A stretch of DNA of 64,000 nt from NCBI RefSeq assembly GCF_002091715.1, contig NZ_BDAG01000026.1:34600-98599 (forward strand), in the 5' to 3' direction. The position numbers and the translations under genes are program-made. This document shows positions 42,329-51,380 of the stretch, piece after piece (position 1 is the first letter of the stretch; the number at the start of each line of letters is the position of its first letter). Under the pieces are notes generated by a model, which ran no database searches, was not told the origin of the DNA, and saw only the letters and a list, made by a program, of their open reading frames with translations. Origin of the DNA: Pseudomonas migulae NBRC 103157 (GTDB taxonomy: Bacteria > Pseudomonadota > Gammaproteobacteria > Pseudomonadales > Pseudomonadaceae).

Positions 42329-43429
42329 TCAGGGGAGGATTTCGAAGGCAGTGCTGGCCAGCCGTTCGCCGTTCACCATTACGTGCACTGCATGTTTGCC
42401 GGCGTAATGCTTGCGAGTCGTGAGTTCCTTGATGTGCTGACCTCGGGCGATGAGTTCGTACGCTTTGCCGGGCAATGTCAGCGCCTTGAGCTTGAAGACC
42501 TTCGCAGAAGTGCTGCCGTTGGCCTTGACGTAATCGATGGCGTAATCGATCACCAGTCGCTGGCTGTTCTCGACCGTGGATTTAACGGTAAAGGACAAGG
42601 TGATTTTCTCGCCCAGCGCAATCACCGCCGGTTCGACTTTCACGTCCATGATCTCGACCTCGGGCTTGCCACCCGCGCCAATGATCGCCAGTGCTCGCGG
42701 GTTGCCCTGTTTGATCAGGCTGCGAAGGGCGTGCCTGGCGATCCACGCGGTGTGCCTGTTGTCCAGCGACCAGCCTTCGATCAGGTCCAGCACCCATTCG
42801 GGATGGTCCTTGGTGATGTCGTTCAAGTGGTTGGCCACCGACTTGCGCACATAGAGGCTGTCGTCGGCCTTGAGGTTGTCGAGAATGGCGGCGGCGAGGG
42901 TCGGGTCTGCCTGGATCTGCTCCAGTCGAAATGACCACGGCAGACGCGGGCGGCAGCCTTCGCTGGCCAGACGCCGTACGTGTTCGTTTTCGTCCAGCGA
43001 CCACTCGTGCATCACCGCCAGCGCGCGCTCGAAGTCGCTGCGCAGGAAATAGCGGATCGCGAATTCAGCTGAGCCGAAGGTGGTGAAGTATTTGAGCGCA
43101 TCCATCGAGTGTTCGAACGCGTGGCCGCCATAGGTCGCGACGTAATGGGGCAGCGAGATGCTGACGAAGCCGCTGTTCAGGCGCGGGGCGAGGGCGCGCA
43201 GAACCTCGAGCGACGCTTCATAACTCAACGGCAGGACCGCGTGCAGGCACTCGCTGACCCGGGCCATGCGCTGCATGATCGACAACTCGGCAAGCCCGTC
43301 GTTGGCCATTTTCAGGAAGGACCTGGCGTTGAACTCGGGGTAGACCGCGGTCATCTCGGTGGCGATGTGCTGGAGGCGCTCGGCGTTGAAGATTTCCTTG
43401 AGGGCAGGGGCGGGTTGGTCAGCGGCCAT
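42329..43429 (-). CDS. AlkD-like DNA alkylation repair protein
   Basis: 366 residues of HEAT-like helical repeats typical of AlkC/AlkD glycosylase-like proteins. Examples are RYFLRSDFERALAVMHEWS, DENEHVRRLASEGCRPRLPW and LYVRKSVANHLNDITKDHPE. The C-terminal 100 residues form an added beta domain (SFTVKSTVENSQRLVIDYAI, then VMVNGERLASTAFEILP) seen in some family members. Catalytic activity is not certain, because not all members excise bases. Single gene flanked by two REP elements. Confidence 0.85.
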   Translation of the reverse strand: MAADQPAPALKEIFNAERLQHIATEMTAVYPEFNARSFLKMANDGLAELSIMQRMARVSECLHAVLPLSYEASLEVLRALAPRLNSGFVSISLPHYVATYGGHAFEHSMDALKYFTTFGSAEFAIRYFLRSDFERALAVMHEWSLDENEHVRRLASEGCRPRLPWSFRLEQIQADPTLAAAILDNLKADDSLYVRKSVANHLNDITKDHPEWVLDLIEGWSLDNRHTAWIARHALRSLIKQGNPRALAIIGAGGKPEVEIMDVKVEPAVIALGEKITLSFTVKSTVENSQRLVIDYAIDYVKANGSTSAKVFKLKALTLPGKAYELIARGQHIKELTTRKHYAGKHAVHVMVNGERLASTAFEILP

Positions 43430-43479
43430 TGTGGATTCCTTGAAGTCGTTATTTATTCAGATACACCGCGTTATCGTTC

Positions 43480-43544
43480 TTCGCGAGCAAGCCCGCTCCC
43501 ACAGGGGAATACATTTCAACGGTGGGAGCGGGCTTGCTCGCGAA
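43480..43544. repeat. REP inverted repeat, second sequence type
   Basis: TTCGCGAGCAAGCCCGCTCCCAC and GTGGGAGCGGGCTTGCTCGCGAA are exact reverse complements around a 19-base spacer. This is the GTGGGAGCGGGC variant, different from the GTAGGAGCCGGC type. Confidence 0.92.
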
Positions 43545-43562
43545 GAGGCCCTCACATTCACC

Positions 43563-45371
43563 TCAACTCTTGCTGGATTCTTCTTCCAGCTGATCCGACT
43601 CAAACAGCTTCGCCAGTTCCGCCCTGGCTTCCTGCGCGGTCTGCAACACCTTCGCCGCATCGTCATACACCGCGTGCTGTGCTTCCAGCACCTGTTCATC
43701 GTGATGCTTGAAGCGCTTGATCCGCGCATCGGCCTGGGCCTGGGTCAGCCCCAGTCCTACCAACGTGCGCCGGCTCATTTCCAGACTCGAATAATAGGTT
43801 TCCCGAATCGCTTCCGCCCCCAGGTCTACCAACCGGTGCACATGCTGGCGGTTACGGGCGCGGGCGATGATCTTGATGTGCGGATACAGCCTGTGCACCA
43901 CCTCGGCGGTCTTGATGTTGGTGTCCGGGTCATCGGTGGCGATGATGAAATATTCCGCCTGCTCGACCTTGGCCGCGCTGAGGATTTCCGGGCGCATCGG
44001 GTCACCGTAGAACACCGGCACGCCGCCGAAGCTGCGCGACAGTTCGATGGTTTCCACCGAGGTGTCGAGGGCCACGAACTTGATGTTTTGCGCGCGCAGG
44101 ATACGGGCGACGATCTGCCCCATCCGGCCCATGCCGGCGATCACTACGCGGGGGCTGTCGGTGTCGATCTCGCGGAATTTCTCCGGCACCACCACCGGCT
44201 GCACCTTCGGGCTGACCAGTCGTGCGCAGATCAGCAACAACAGCGGCGTCACGGCCATGGACAGCGTGATCGTCAGTACCAGCAGGTCATACAGGCGTGG
44301 CTCGAACAAGCCCTGATCCCGGCCGATCTTGAACACCACGAACGCGAATTCACCACCGGCAGCGAGCACGATGCCGAGGCGAATCGCACTGACCTTGCCC
44401 AGGCCACCAGCCAGTCGGCCCACCACAAACAGCAGCGGCAGCTTGATGGCGATCAGCAGCAGCGTCAGCCCCAGCACCGTGATCGGCGCGCTGAGCAGCA
44501 AACTCAGGTTCGCGCCCATGCCGACGCTGATGAAAAACAGTCCCAGCAGCAAACCCTTGAAGGGTTCGATCTGTGCTTCCAGCTCGTGGCGATACTCGGA
44601 GTCCGCCAGCAGCAAACCGGCGAGGAACGCGCCCAACGCCATCGAAACGCCCACCAGATCCATCAGCCACGCCGTGCCGATTACCACCAGCAACGCGGTG
44701 GCGGTGGAGACTTCCGGCAAACCGGTCCTGGCCACCACGCGGAACACCGGTCGCAGCAGATAGCGACCGCCAATGACCACCACCGCAATGCTGCCCAATA
44801 CCCGCAAGCCGTGGTTCAAATCCTCGGCCGCGCTGCTGGTGTGATCGCCGCCCGCCAGCAGTGGCACCATGGCGATCAGCGGGATCGCGGCGATGTCCTG
44901 GAACAACAGAATGGCAAAAGCCAGGCGCCCATGAGGACTGGTCAGCTCTTTGCGCTCAGCCAGACTTTGCAAGCCAAACGCAGTGGACGACAAGGCCAGG
45001 CCCAGGCCGAGTACGATCGCGCTGTTCAGCGATTGTCCAAACACGAACAGCGCCACCACGCCAATCACCGAACCGGTCAGCAGCACCTGCGCCAGGCCGA
45101 CGCCAAACACCGATTTACGCATCACCCACAAGCGCCGTGGCGACAGCTCAAGACCAATGATGAACAGCAGCAACACCACGCCGAGTTCGGAAATATGGCT
45201 GACGCTTTGCGGGTTGCCGATCAGGCCCAACACCGACGGCCCGATAATCACGCCGGCAAACAGATAGCCCAGCACCGCCCCCAGTTGCAGGCGCTTGGCC
45301 AAAGGAACGGTGAGCACCGCCGCGAACAGAAACACGACAGCGGCTTGCAACAGGTTGCCTTCATGGGGCAT
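43563..45371 (-). CDS. CPA2-family cation:proton antiporter with RCK domain (KefB/C-like)
   Basis: 602 residues. About twelve membrane helices (LGYLFAGVIIGPSVLGLIGN, LGLGLALSSTAFGLQSLAER, AFLAGLLLADSEYRHELEAQ) are followed by a Rossmann TrkA-N domain (RVVIAGMGRMGQIVARILRA, FYGDPMRPEILSAAKVEQAE). It is the KefB/KefC arrangement for potassium efflux with proton entry. No KefF/KefG ancillary gene is adjacent, so glutathione gating is not indicated. ATG 45371 is used; a longer upstream start is open but lacks a ribosome site. Confidence 0.88.
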   Translation of the reverse strand: MPHEGNLLQAAVVFLFAAVLTVPLAKRLQLGAVLGYLFAGVIIGPSVLGLIGNPQSVSHISELGVVLLLFIIGLELSPRRLWVMRKSVFGVGLAQVLLTGSVIGVVALFVFGQSLNSAIVLGLGLALSSTAFGLQSLAERKELTSPHGRLAFAILLFQDIAAIPLIAMVPLLAGGDHTSSAAEDLNHGLRVLGSIAVVVIGGRYLLRPVFRVVARTGLPEVSTATALLVVIGTAWLMDLVGVSMALGAFLAGLLLADSEYRHELEAQIEPFKGLLLGLFFISVGMGANLSLLLSAPITVLGLTLLLIAIKLPLLFVVGRLAGGLGKVSAIRLGIVLAAGGEFAFVVFKIGRDQGLFEPRLYDLLVLTITLSMAVTPLLLLICARLVSPKVQPVVVPEKFREIDTDSPRVVIAGMGRMGQIVARILRAQNIKFVALDTSVETIELSRSFGGVPVFYGDPMRPEILSAAKVEQAEYFIIATDDPDTNIKTAEVVHRLYPHIKIIARARNRQHVHRLVDLGAEAIRETYYSSLEMSRRTLVGLGLTQAQADARIKRFKHHDEQVLEAQHAVYDDAAKVLQTAQEARAELAKLFESDQLEEESSKS

Positions 45372-45558
45372 GGGGAAAACTCCAGAACTCGGTACGGCGG
45401 GGGGCACAAGGATAAAGGCTGCGATGGCAGGCGTCAGCCCGGTTGGCAATGATTGTATGAATGGCGCGTCGTTGCGTACTTCGCACGCAACAAAAAGGAA
45501 TGTTTTTTTTCACCCGCAGTCGGACTTCAGTTACCACGACATTACTGGAGATTCACTC

Positions 45559-45864
45559 ATGAACAGCAAGACCCTTATCGCCAGCCTCGCCCTCGTCGCA
45601 GGCATCGCCGGTATCAGCCCGATGGTTCAAGCCGATGAACCCCAAAAAACCGTCCAGCCCGGTGTCAACAACACCCGCGAACTGGTGGTCGGCGACCGTG
45701 CCCCGGATGTTTACCAGCGCAGCGAGAAGGCCATCGGCAACTGGAAGGCGAAGGGCCTGAGAGCACCGAAGGAACAGGCGCAGTGGGTGCAGATCAATGG
45801 CAAGTACATGATGGTGATGATCACCAACGGTACGATCATGGATATCACGCCGGTGGAGCGTTAG
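45559..45864 (+). CDS. RcnB-family periplasmic protein
   Basis: 101 residues. Signal peptide (MNSKTLIASLALVAGIAGIS, cleavage after VQA), then the RcnB-type domain: GDRAPDVYQRSEKAIGNWKA, WVQINGKYMMVMITNGTIMD. RcnB in E. coli helps nickel/cobalt homeostasis; members lacking metal ligands are common and only a few His or Cys are seen here, so metal binding is doubtful. ACTGGAGATTCACTC precedes the ATG. Confidence 0.82.
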   Translation: MNSKTLIASLALVAGIAGISPMVQADEPQKTVQPGVNNTRELVVGDRAPDVYQRSEKAIGNWKAKGLRAPKEQAQWVQINGKYMMVMITNGTIMDITPVER

Positions 45865-45888
45865 GCCGCCAGTGCCACCATTAAGGGG

Positions 45889-46962
45889 TCACTCAACCCG
45901 ACTATGACTCAACGTCTGCTCACCCAACCGATACTGATTATTCCCGCTGCGCTTGGCCTCATACATCGCCAGGTCGGCAATATGAATCAAGCGGTCCATG
46001 CTCGGCGCATGGTCCGGGAACACCGCGACGCCCAGGCTGGTGCCGATGTGGCGTTGGTCGGTGCCGATGGTCACGGGGGGTGAGAGTTCGACGAAGATTT
46101 TCTGGCAGATGCTGCGGGCTTCGTCTTGCAGACTGCTGCCTTGAGGCAGGCCCTGGAGGATGATCACGAATTCGTCGCCGCCGATGCGGGCGACGGTGTC
46201 GGTTGAGCGCAGGATCTTTTTCAGGCGTGTGGCGGTGGTGACAAGGACGCGGTCACCGGCGGCATGGCCGTAATGGTCGTTGATGGCCTTGAAACCGTTG
46301 AGGTCGACGAACACCAGTGCCACTCGGGTAGCAGTGATTCGGGCCTGCTCCAGCGCCTTGGACAGGCGTTCTTCGAGCACCAGACGATTGGGCAGGCCAG
46401 TCAACGGGTCGAAATGAGCCAAGTGCTGCAAGTAGCTGGCGGAGGCTTTTTCTTCGGTGATGTCGCGGACCACGCCCATCATCTTGATCGTTTGATCGTG
46501 GTCGTTTTTAACGACATTGCCGGTCTCGCGCAACCAGCGGATGGTGCCGTCAGGCCAGATGACCCGGTATTCCTCGTCATGGTTTTCACCGGTTTCCAGG
46601 CAGCGCAGCTCACCGGCCCGCACCTTGATCCGGTCGTCCGGGTGCACGCAGGCGCAAAACAAGGCGTAGGAGGGCGTTACTTCGCCGACCTTGAAGCCGA
46701 ACATGCCGTAGATCGCGTCCGACCAGTAGAGCCGGTCAGTGTCGACATCCCAGTCCCAGGTGCCGATACGGGCGAAGTACTGGCTGCGCTTGAAGCGTTC
46801 AGCGTCGCTGTCCTGATGGATAGTCTGCCGATCCGACAGACTGGCAATCAGCGCCCGATGTTCGGCCAGCTGCTTGCGCAGCAAACGCTCGCGGCAGATC
46901 AGCACGATGATCAGGGCAAGCACCAGGGTGCCGAGGGCTGCGCTGGTCCAGACGAAGTTCAT
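45889..46962 (-). CDS. Membrane-anchored PAS-GGDEF diguanylate cyclase
   Basis: 357 residues. One N-terminal membrane helix (TSAALGTLVLALIIVLICRE), a PAS domain (RIGTWDWDVDTDRLYWSDAI, then EEYRVIWPDGTIRWLRETGN) and a C-terminal GGDEF domain with the intact catalytic motif ARIGGDEFVIIL. It should make cyclic di-GMP. The inhibitory I-site RxxD is not obvious upstream of the motif, so product inhibition may be weak. Single gene, convergent with the RcnB-like gene. Confidence 0.9.
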   Translation of the reverse strand: MNFVWTSAALGTLVLALIIVLICRERLLRKQLAEHRALIASLSDRQTIHQDSDAERFKRSQYFARIGTWDWDVDTDRLYWSDAIYGMFGFKVGEVTPSYALFCACVHPDDRIKVRAGELRCLETGENHDEEYRVIWPDGTIRWLRETGNVVKNDHDQTIKMMGVVRDITEEKASASYLQHLAHFDPLTGLPNRLVLEERLSKALEQARITATRVALVFVDLNGFKAINDHYGHAAGDRVLVTTATRLKKILRSTDTVARIGGDEFVIILQGLPQGSSLQDEARSICQKIFVELSPPVTIGTDQRHIGTSLGVAVFPDHAPSMDRLIHIADLAMYEAKRSGNNQYRLGEQTLSHSRVE

Positions 46963-47046
46963 TCAAGGGTTGCCATCATGGCGAGCCATCATTACGGAAA
47001 GTGTGCGTATGGTAGTTCACACGCCTGCGTTATGGCACTTGTCGCC

Positions 47047-47370
47047 TTAAAGAACTTCTCCTTTGTCCCACAAATGCACCAATTCCCCCGGCGCTTTGTC
47101 CTCGGGCACTTTCAGCACCAGCCGGTCGTCCTGTTCATTGAGGCGGTAGCGCACTTCGATTTGATAGAAGCGCTGATCGCCCTGGCCGGAAGATTCGCGA
47201 GTCAGGGGCAGACAACCCTCCAGCAACGTGCAAATACGCGTGCGCTGATCGGGATCACATTGCGCGAATTCGATTTCACGGGGGCGGGTCAGCGTGTGGA
47301 GCATCGCGAAACCGCCCTGGCGGGAAAGACTGACAACAGCTTCATCGCCCAATGCTGGCAGCTTTTTCAT
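47047..47370 (-). CDS. Emfourin-like protease inhibitor
   Basis: 107 residues. The beginning SRQGGFAMLHTLTRPREIEF, the middle FYQIEVRYRLNEQDDRLVLK and small size match emfourin, the inhibitor encoded next to protealysin-type M4 proteases. Its ATG overlaps the protease stop (ATGA at 47367-47370), indicating coupled synthesis. Probably protects the cell from the protease. Assignment rests on family resemblance and neighbourhood. Confidence 0.82.
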   Translation of the reverse strand: MKKLPALGDEAVVSLSRQGGFAMLHTLTRPREIEFAQCDPDQRTRICTLLEGCLPLTRESSGQGDQRFYQIEVRYRLNEQDDRLVLKVPEDKAPGELVHLWDKGEVL

Positions 47371-48431
47371 GAACCCTCCTGACTCGGTTTGACACCCACT
47401 TCGGCCCATCCGTGCTCTACCGCTCGGGCTTCGTCGGTGCCGAAACGGTTGCGAGCGTGGGCAACGGTCAGTTGCGCGAATTGCTCGAATGTCGCATCGC
47501 CGCCCAAACGTTTGTCGCACAACGTGTCGTACCAGATGCGCCCGGCCTTGTCCCAGGCAAAGCCGCCCAGGGCTTGCGCCACCAGAAAAAACGCCCGGTT
47601 GGGAATGCCGGAATTGATGTGCACGCCGCCATTGTCTTCCTGGGTGATGACGAATTTGCGCATATGGTCCGGTTGCGGGTCCTTGCCGAGCAACGGATCG
47701 TCGTAAGCCGTGCCTGGATGAGCCATCGAACGCAAACCGACGCCCTTGATGCGAGGCGTCAGCAGGTCGGCGCCGATCAGCCAGTCCGCCTCCGCGGCCG
47801 TCTGACCCAGCACGCGTTGCTTGATCAGCACCCCGAAAACATCCGATACCGACTCATTTAGTGCCCCGGACTGGCCGGCGTAGACCAGGCCAGCTTCGCT
47901 TTCGATCACACCATGAGTCAGCTCGTGCCCGATCACATCCAGCGAGCGGGTGAAACGCTCGAAGATCTCGCCGTCACCATCCCCGAAGACCATTTGCGCG
48001 CCGTTCCAGAATGCGTTTTCGTAATCCTGGCCGTAATGCACACTGCCAATCAGCGCAAAACCCCGATTGTCGATGGAGTCGCGACCCAGCACCTTCCAGA
48101 AAAAATCATGACTGGCGCCCATTGCATCGTACGCCTCATCAACCGCGGGGTCGCCCGTTGCTGGCTGGCCTTCCAGGCGCGCAGGCATTCCCGGCAGAAG
48201 CATTTTGCCTTGCGCATCATGAATGCTGCGCCGGACCTGGCCGGGTTGAAACGAAGTGGGCAGGATCGCCGCCGCGGCAGAAGGCGCGGGTGAGCCCGGG
48301 GTGTGCCGAAGCGTGCGCACGTGGGTCAGCGTGACCAGCGCGCTGGCGCGCTGATGCTCGGACCCGTGGGCGATGATTCGGTTGAGAATGTAAGGCGGGA
48401 TGAAACTGCGCAATGATCGTGGGTCGGTCAT
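47367..48431 (-). CDS. Protealysin-like M4 metalloprotease
   Basis: 354 residues. Zinc site H169-E170-L-T-H173 (DVIGHELTHGVIESEAGLVY) and third ligand Glu193 in NESVSD, and a C-terminal catalytic His in GGVHINSGIPNRAF. The short propeptide (SFIPPYILNRIIAHGSE, the PPxxL type) and lack of signal peptide are protealysin features, in contrast to secreted thermolysins. Such enzymes are found cytoplasmic or are exported by unusual routes. Coupled to the emfourin-like inhibitor gene. Confidence 0.9.
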   Translation of the reverse strand: MTDPRSLRSFIPPYILNRIIAHGSEHQRASALVTLTHVRTLRHTPGSPAPSAAAAILPTSFQPGQVRRSIHDAQGKMLLPGMPARLEGQPATGDPAVDEAYDAMGASHDFFWKVLGRDSIDNRGFALIGSVHYGQDYENAFWNGAQMVFGDGDGEIFERFTRSLDVIGHELTHGVIESEAGLVYAGQSGALNESVSDVFGVLIKQRVLGQTAAEADWLIGADLLTPRIKGVGLRSMAHPGTAYDDPLLGKDPQPDHMRKFVITQEDNGGVHINSGIPNRAFFLVAQALGGFAWDKAGRIWYDTLCDKRLGGDATFEQFAQLTVAHARNRFGTDEARAVEHGWAEVGVKPSQEGS

Positions 48432-48575
48432 CAGAGCATCCTTTACTGAGCACGAGGTCGATACTCATGTGAGCAGGCGTCAGGGGCTTCGGTTCCATGG
48501 ATTGCCTTCGGCGCCGAATTCTGCGAAAACCTCCGTCCGCGCCCCGGACCCGGGCGACCGTAAACGAGTAGAAAC

Positions 48576-48914
48576 ATGAACGACGAACTGCAAATCATCG
48601 ACATCGAGCCGGGCGACGGCAAAGCCGCCGTCAAAGGTGCACTGATCACCACCCAGTATCGCGGCTGGCTGGAAGACGGTACCGAATTCGATTCCTCCTA
48701 CAGCCGAGGCAAGCCTTTCCAGTGTGTGATCGGTACAGGGAGGGTCATCAAGGGGTGGGACCAGGGCATCATGGGCATGCAGGTCGGCGGTAAGCGCAAG
48801 TTGCTGGTGCCGGCGCACCTGGCCTATGGCGAGCGCACCATGGGCAAGATCACGCCACATTCGAACCTGATATTCGAGATTGAATTGCTGGAAGTGCTGA
48901 CGCGGGATGATTGA
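48576..48914 (+). CDS. FKBP-type peptidyl-prolyl isomerase
   Basis: 112 residues, a single minimal FKBP domain: LITTQYRGWLEDGTEFDSSY, FQCVIGTGRVIKGWDQGIMG, GGKRKLLVPAHLAYGERTMG, HSNLIFEIELLEV. Residues of the FK506 pocket (Tyr, Phe, Asp, Val-Ile, Trp, Tyr, Phe) are conserved. No signal peptide, so cytoplasmic. Start after CGAGTAGAAAC. Confidence 0.9.
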   Translation: MNDELQIIDIEPGDGKAAVKGALITTQYRGWLEDGTEFDSSYSRGKPFQCVIGTGRVIKGWDQGIMGMQVGGKRKLLVPAHLAYGERTMGKITPHSNLIFEIELLEVLTRDD

Positions 48915-48953
48915 TTGCCGCATCGGCGGACGAATGCGTCGTTTGACAGGGCG

Positions 48954-49015
48954 CCATCGCCAGCAAGCCGGCTCCTACAGCACAGAACGCTGCAGGAGCC
49001 GGCTTGCTGGTGATA
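48954..49015. repeat. REP inverted-repeat element
   Basis: CCATCGCCAGCAAGCCGGCTCC and GGAGCCGGCTTGCTGGTGAT arms separated by about 20 bases, between converging FKBP and desulfhydrase genes. Confidence 0.9.
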
Positions 49016-49043
49016 AACGATAACGCCGTCAACCTGGCATGCG

Positions 49044-50074
49044 CTAACCCTGAAACGTCTCTCGATAGGCATACAACCCCGGCGTCCCGCCTGTCATCAC
49101 GAACAACACGTTGTCACCGTCACGGAAACGACCTTGCCTCAGATCAGCCAACAGGCCCGCAAACGCTTTGCCGGAGTACACCGGGTCGATCAGCAGACCT
49201 TCTGCGCGCGCCATCAGGCGCACGGCGTCTTGCGTGGCCTGGGTCGGCAGGCCGTAACCCTCGCCTAACTGACTGCCGTCAATCACGATGTCCTCGGGCC
49301 GTACGAGGGCGTTTCTGCCCAGTAAAGCCAGGGTGTCCTGGGTCAGTTTCAGGGTTCGGGTCGCGGACGAATCGCGATCCGATAATACCGAGTAAGACTT
49401 GACGACCGATGTGCCTCGGCCCAGCAACTGGAAGCCGGTCGCGAGCCCGGCGTGGGTGCCGGCGCTGCCGTTGGGCACCACGATCTGGTGGAAGGTGAGA
49501 CCGAGCGCCGTCTCCTGCTCTGCGATTTCCGCCGCGCATCGCGCGTAGCCGAGAGCGCCCAGAGGGGTTGAGCCACCCATGGAAATCACCAGCACCTTGC
49601 GTCCCGATTCCCGTAGTTGCGCCGCCCGATTCTCGGCCAGGGTGAGTGAGTCGGTGCCTGCGGCAAGCACTTGCAGCTGTGCACCAAACAACTGGTCCAG
49701 CAGCACGTTACCGTTGAGTTCGTAATCCACCTCGGATTTGGGGACCGAGCGGGTGAGGATCAATTCGCAGTCGATGCCCAGACGCGCGCAAACCGCCGCG
49801 GTCAGACGCGCATGGTTGGACTGAACGCCGCCCACGGTAATGATCGTATCGATGCCGGCCTTTTGCGCTGCACCGATGTGGAATTCGAGTTTGCGCAGTT
49901 TGTTTCCGCCACCGCCCAGCAACATGTGATCGTCGCGCTTGAGATACAGGCGGATACTCCGGGGTTGCAGGCCCAACAGCTGTTCGAGACGCTCGGCGCG
50001 CTGAATGGGCGTTGGGCCTTGCAGGAGGTCTGCTCGCGAAAAGCACTCAGGGACTTGTCCAGTTGGGTTTGCAT
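49044..50074 (-). pseudogene. D-cysteine desulfhydrase / ACC deaminase-family gene with a 1-base frameshift
   Basis: The main frame (49044 to a weak TTG at 49976) encodes a PLP-dependent enzyme: KRDDHMLLGGGGNKLRKLEF with the PLP Lys, VQSNHARLTAAVCARLGIDC, and DPVYSGKAFAGLLADLRQ. Read past 49976 it continues SRADLLQGPTPIQRAERLEQ in the same frame, but has no start codon before a stop. A good ATG at 50074 with CGAGG upstream begins MQTQLDKSLSAF in another frame. The two join perfectly if the A4 run at 50039-50042 (minus-strand T4) had five bases, giving about 343 residues. Either a real null allele or an assembly error. Confidence 0.8.
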
Positions 50075-50185
50075 CGATGGCGCCTCGCTGACTGATATCA
50101 CCCTGACTCTATGGAGAAAGTCCTCCGTGATAAACGCATGGCCAGTCATTTCACCTTTAACGCCATGTAACTAATAGCGTGCCCT

Positions 50186-51298
50186 TTATGAGAACTGCGG
50201 AATCCGGCCGTTGAGGGAAGGGCGGTAGTGCCAGGTCAATCGGTCCAGTGCGGGTCTCAACGCCAGAATCTGCGTCAACGTGGCACTGGCGATGTTCATG
50301 GCGAGCGTCTGGCCCGGGCATTGATGACGCCCTGCACCAAAGGTGAAACTGCGCCGCTGCGCACGTTCGAACAGGAACGTGTCAGGCTGGTCATTGAGTT
50401 GCGGGTCACGATTGGCCGAGGCCAGCAGCACCAGAATCACATCGCCGGGCTGCAGGCTCACAGCATCGATTTCACAGGGTGCGGCGACGAACCGGCGGGT
50501 GTTTTGCACCGATGGATCGAAACGCTGGGCTTCGGCCACCAAGTCGTCAATGTTGATCGAATCGTTCAGCCACTGCGGGTTTCGAATCAACGCCGACAAC
50601 GCGTTACCGATCAGGCCGGCGGTGGCTTCATAGGTCTGGGAGAGCAGGCCGATGAGATTGGCGATCATTGCATCGCTGTCGGAGGATGTCCCCCCAAACC
50701 GCTGGCGAATACCGGCGAGCAGGGTGCTTTGATTGTCCGGATCATCCAGTAACTCAATGAAATAGCCGCTCAACTGTTCCGCCGCCACATGGGCTGCGTC
50801 CAGTTGCGTCTGATCGCTGAGGGGCGACAGGCATGCGACAAAATCCGCGGTCAGCTCACTGACGACCCGGCCCTGTGCAGGCGTGAACCCCAGCAGCGCC
50901 GCCACCACGCAAGTCGGGCCACGGAACATCGCCTTGTGCAGTCCATCAATGTGCGGGCTGATCAATCGCGCGCTGACCAGCGCAGTGATCTCATCCCTGT
51001 CGATCATCGCCAGCCCTGGCTCAATGGCCGACCTCGGGCAACGCTGGCGTTCGCCTTCATTCATCCGCATCAACTGACTGAAGACTTTACCGGCCACACC
51101 GCGGGCAATCACCTTGGGCACGGGCTCATGAGCCGGCCGCACATGGCAGTCGGCATGCGCGAGCACCGCAGCGACAACCTTGGCGCTGCAGGCTACCCAA
51201 AGTTTCAATCCTTCGTGGAAAACCAGCCCGCCTTGAGCGCGCAATTGCGCGTAATAAGGATAAGGGTCGTCATGAGTCGCAGCGATGATCGGGTCCAT
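50186..51298 (-). CDS. Cytochrome P450
   Basis: 370 residues, short for a bacterial P450. The haem-thiolate Cys is in RSFTFGAGRHQCPGQTLAMN, the ExxR-like helix lies in LVAEAQRFDPSVQNTRRFVA, and the I-helix reads LLSQTYEATAGLIGNALS, keeping the acidic residue and Thr but with Tyr and Ala where His and Thr are common. Substrate and redox partners are unknown, and no ferredoxin lies nearby. ATG 51298 (MDPIIAATHDDPYPYYAQLR) is the usual start. Divergent from an ArsR-type regulator 82 bases away. Confidence 0.88.
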   Translation of the reverse strand: MDPIIAATHDDPYPYYAQLRAQGGLVFHEGLKLWVACSAKVVAAVLAHADCHVRPAHEPVPKVIARGVAGKVFSQLMRMNEGERQRCPRSAIEPGLAMIDRDEITALVSARLISPHIDGLHKAMFRGPTCVVAALLGFTPAQGRVVSELTADFVACLSPLSDQTQLDAAHVAAEQLSGYFIELLDDPDNQSTLLAGIRQRFGGTSSDSDAMIANLIGLLSQTYEATAGLIGNALSALIRNPQWLNDSINIDDLVAEAQRFDPSVQNTRRFVAAPCEIDAVSLQPGDVILVLLASANRDPQLNDQPDTFLFERAQRRSFTFGAGRHQCPGQTLAMNIASATLTQILALRPALDRLTWHYRPSLNGRIPQFS

Positions 51299-51380
51299 GG
51301 GTCGCAGCCTTGATCGTGATTGAAAAAGTGTTGCTACTATCTCCAGTCCGAAAGGCCCTTGATTCGTCCGGGAACGAAAT

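Noticed and set aside
49976..50149. A separate small gene (115 codons, minus strand) upstream of the desulfhydrase frame.
   Set aside because: Its beginning is better explained as the true N terminus of the frameshifted desulfhydrase gene.
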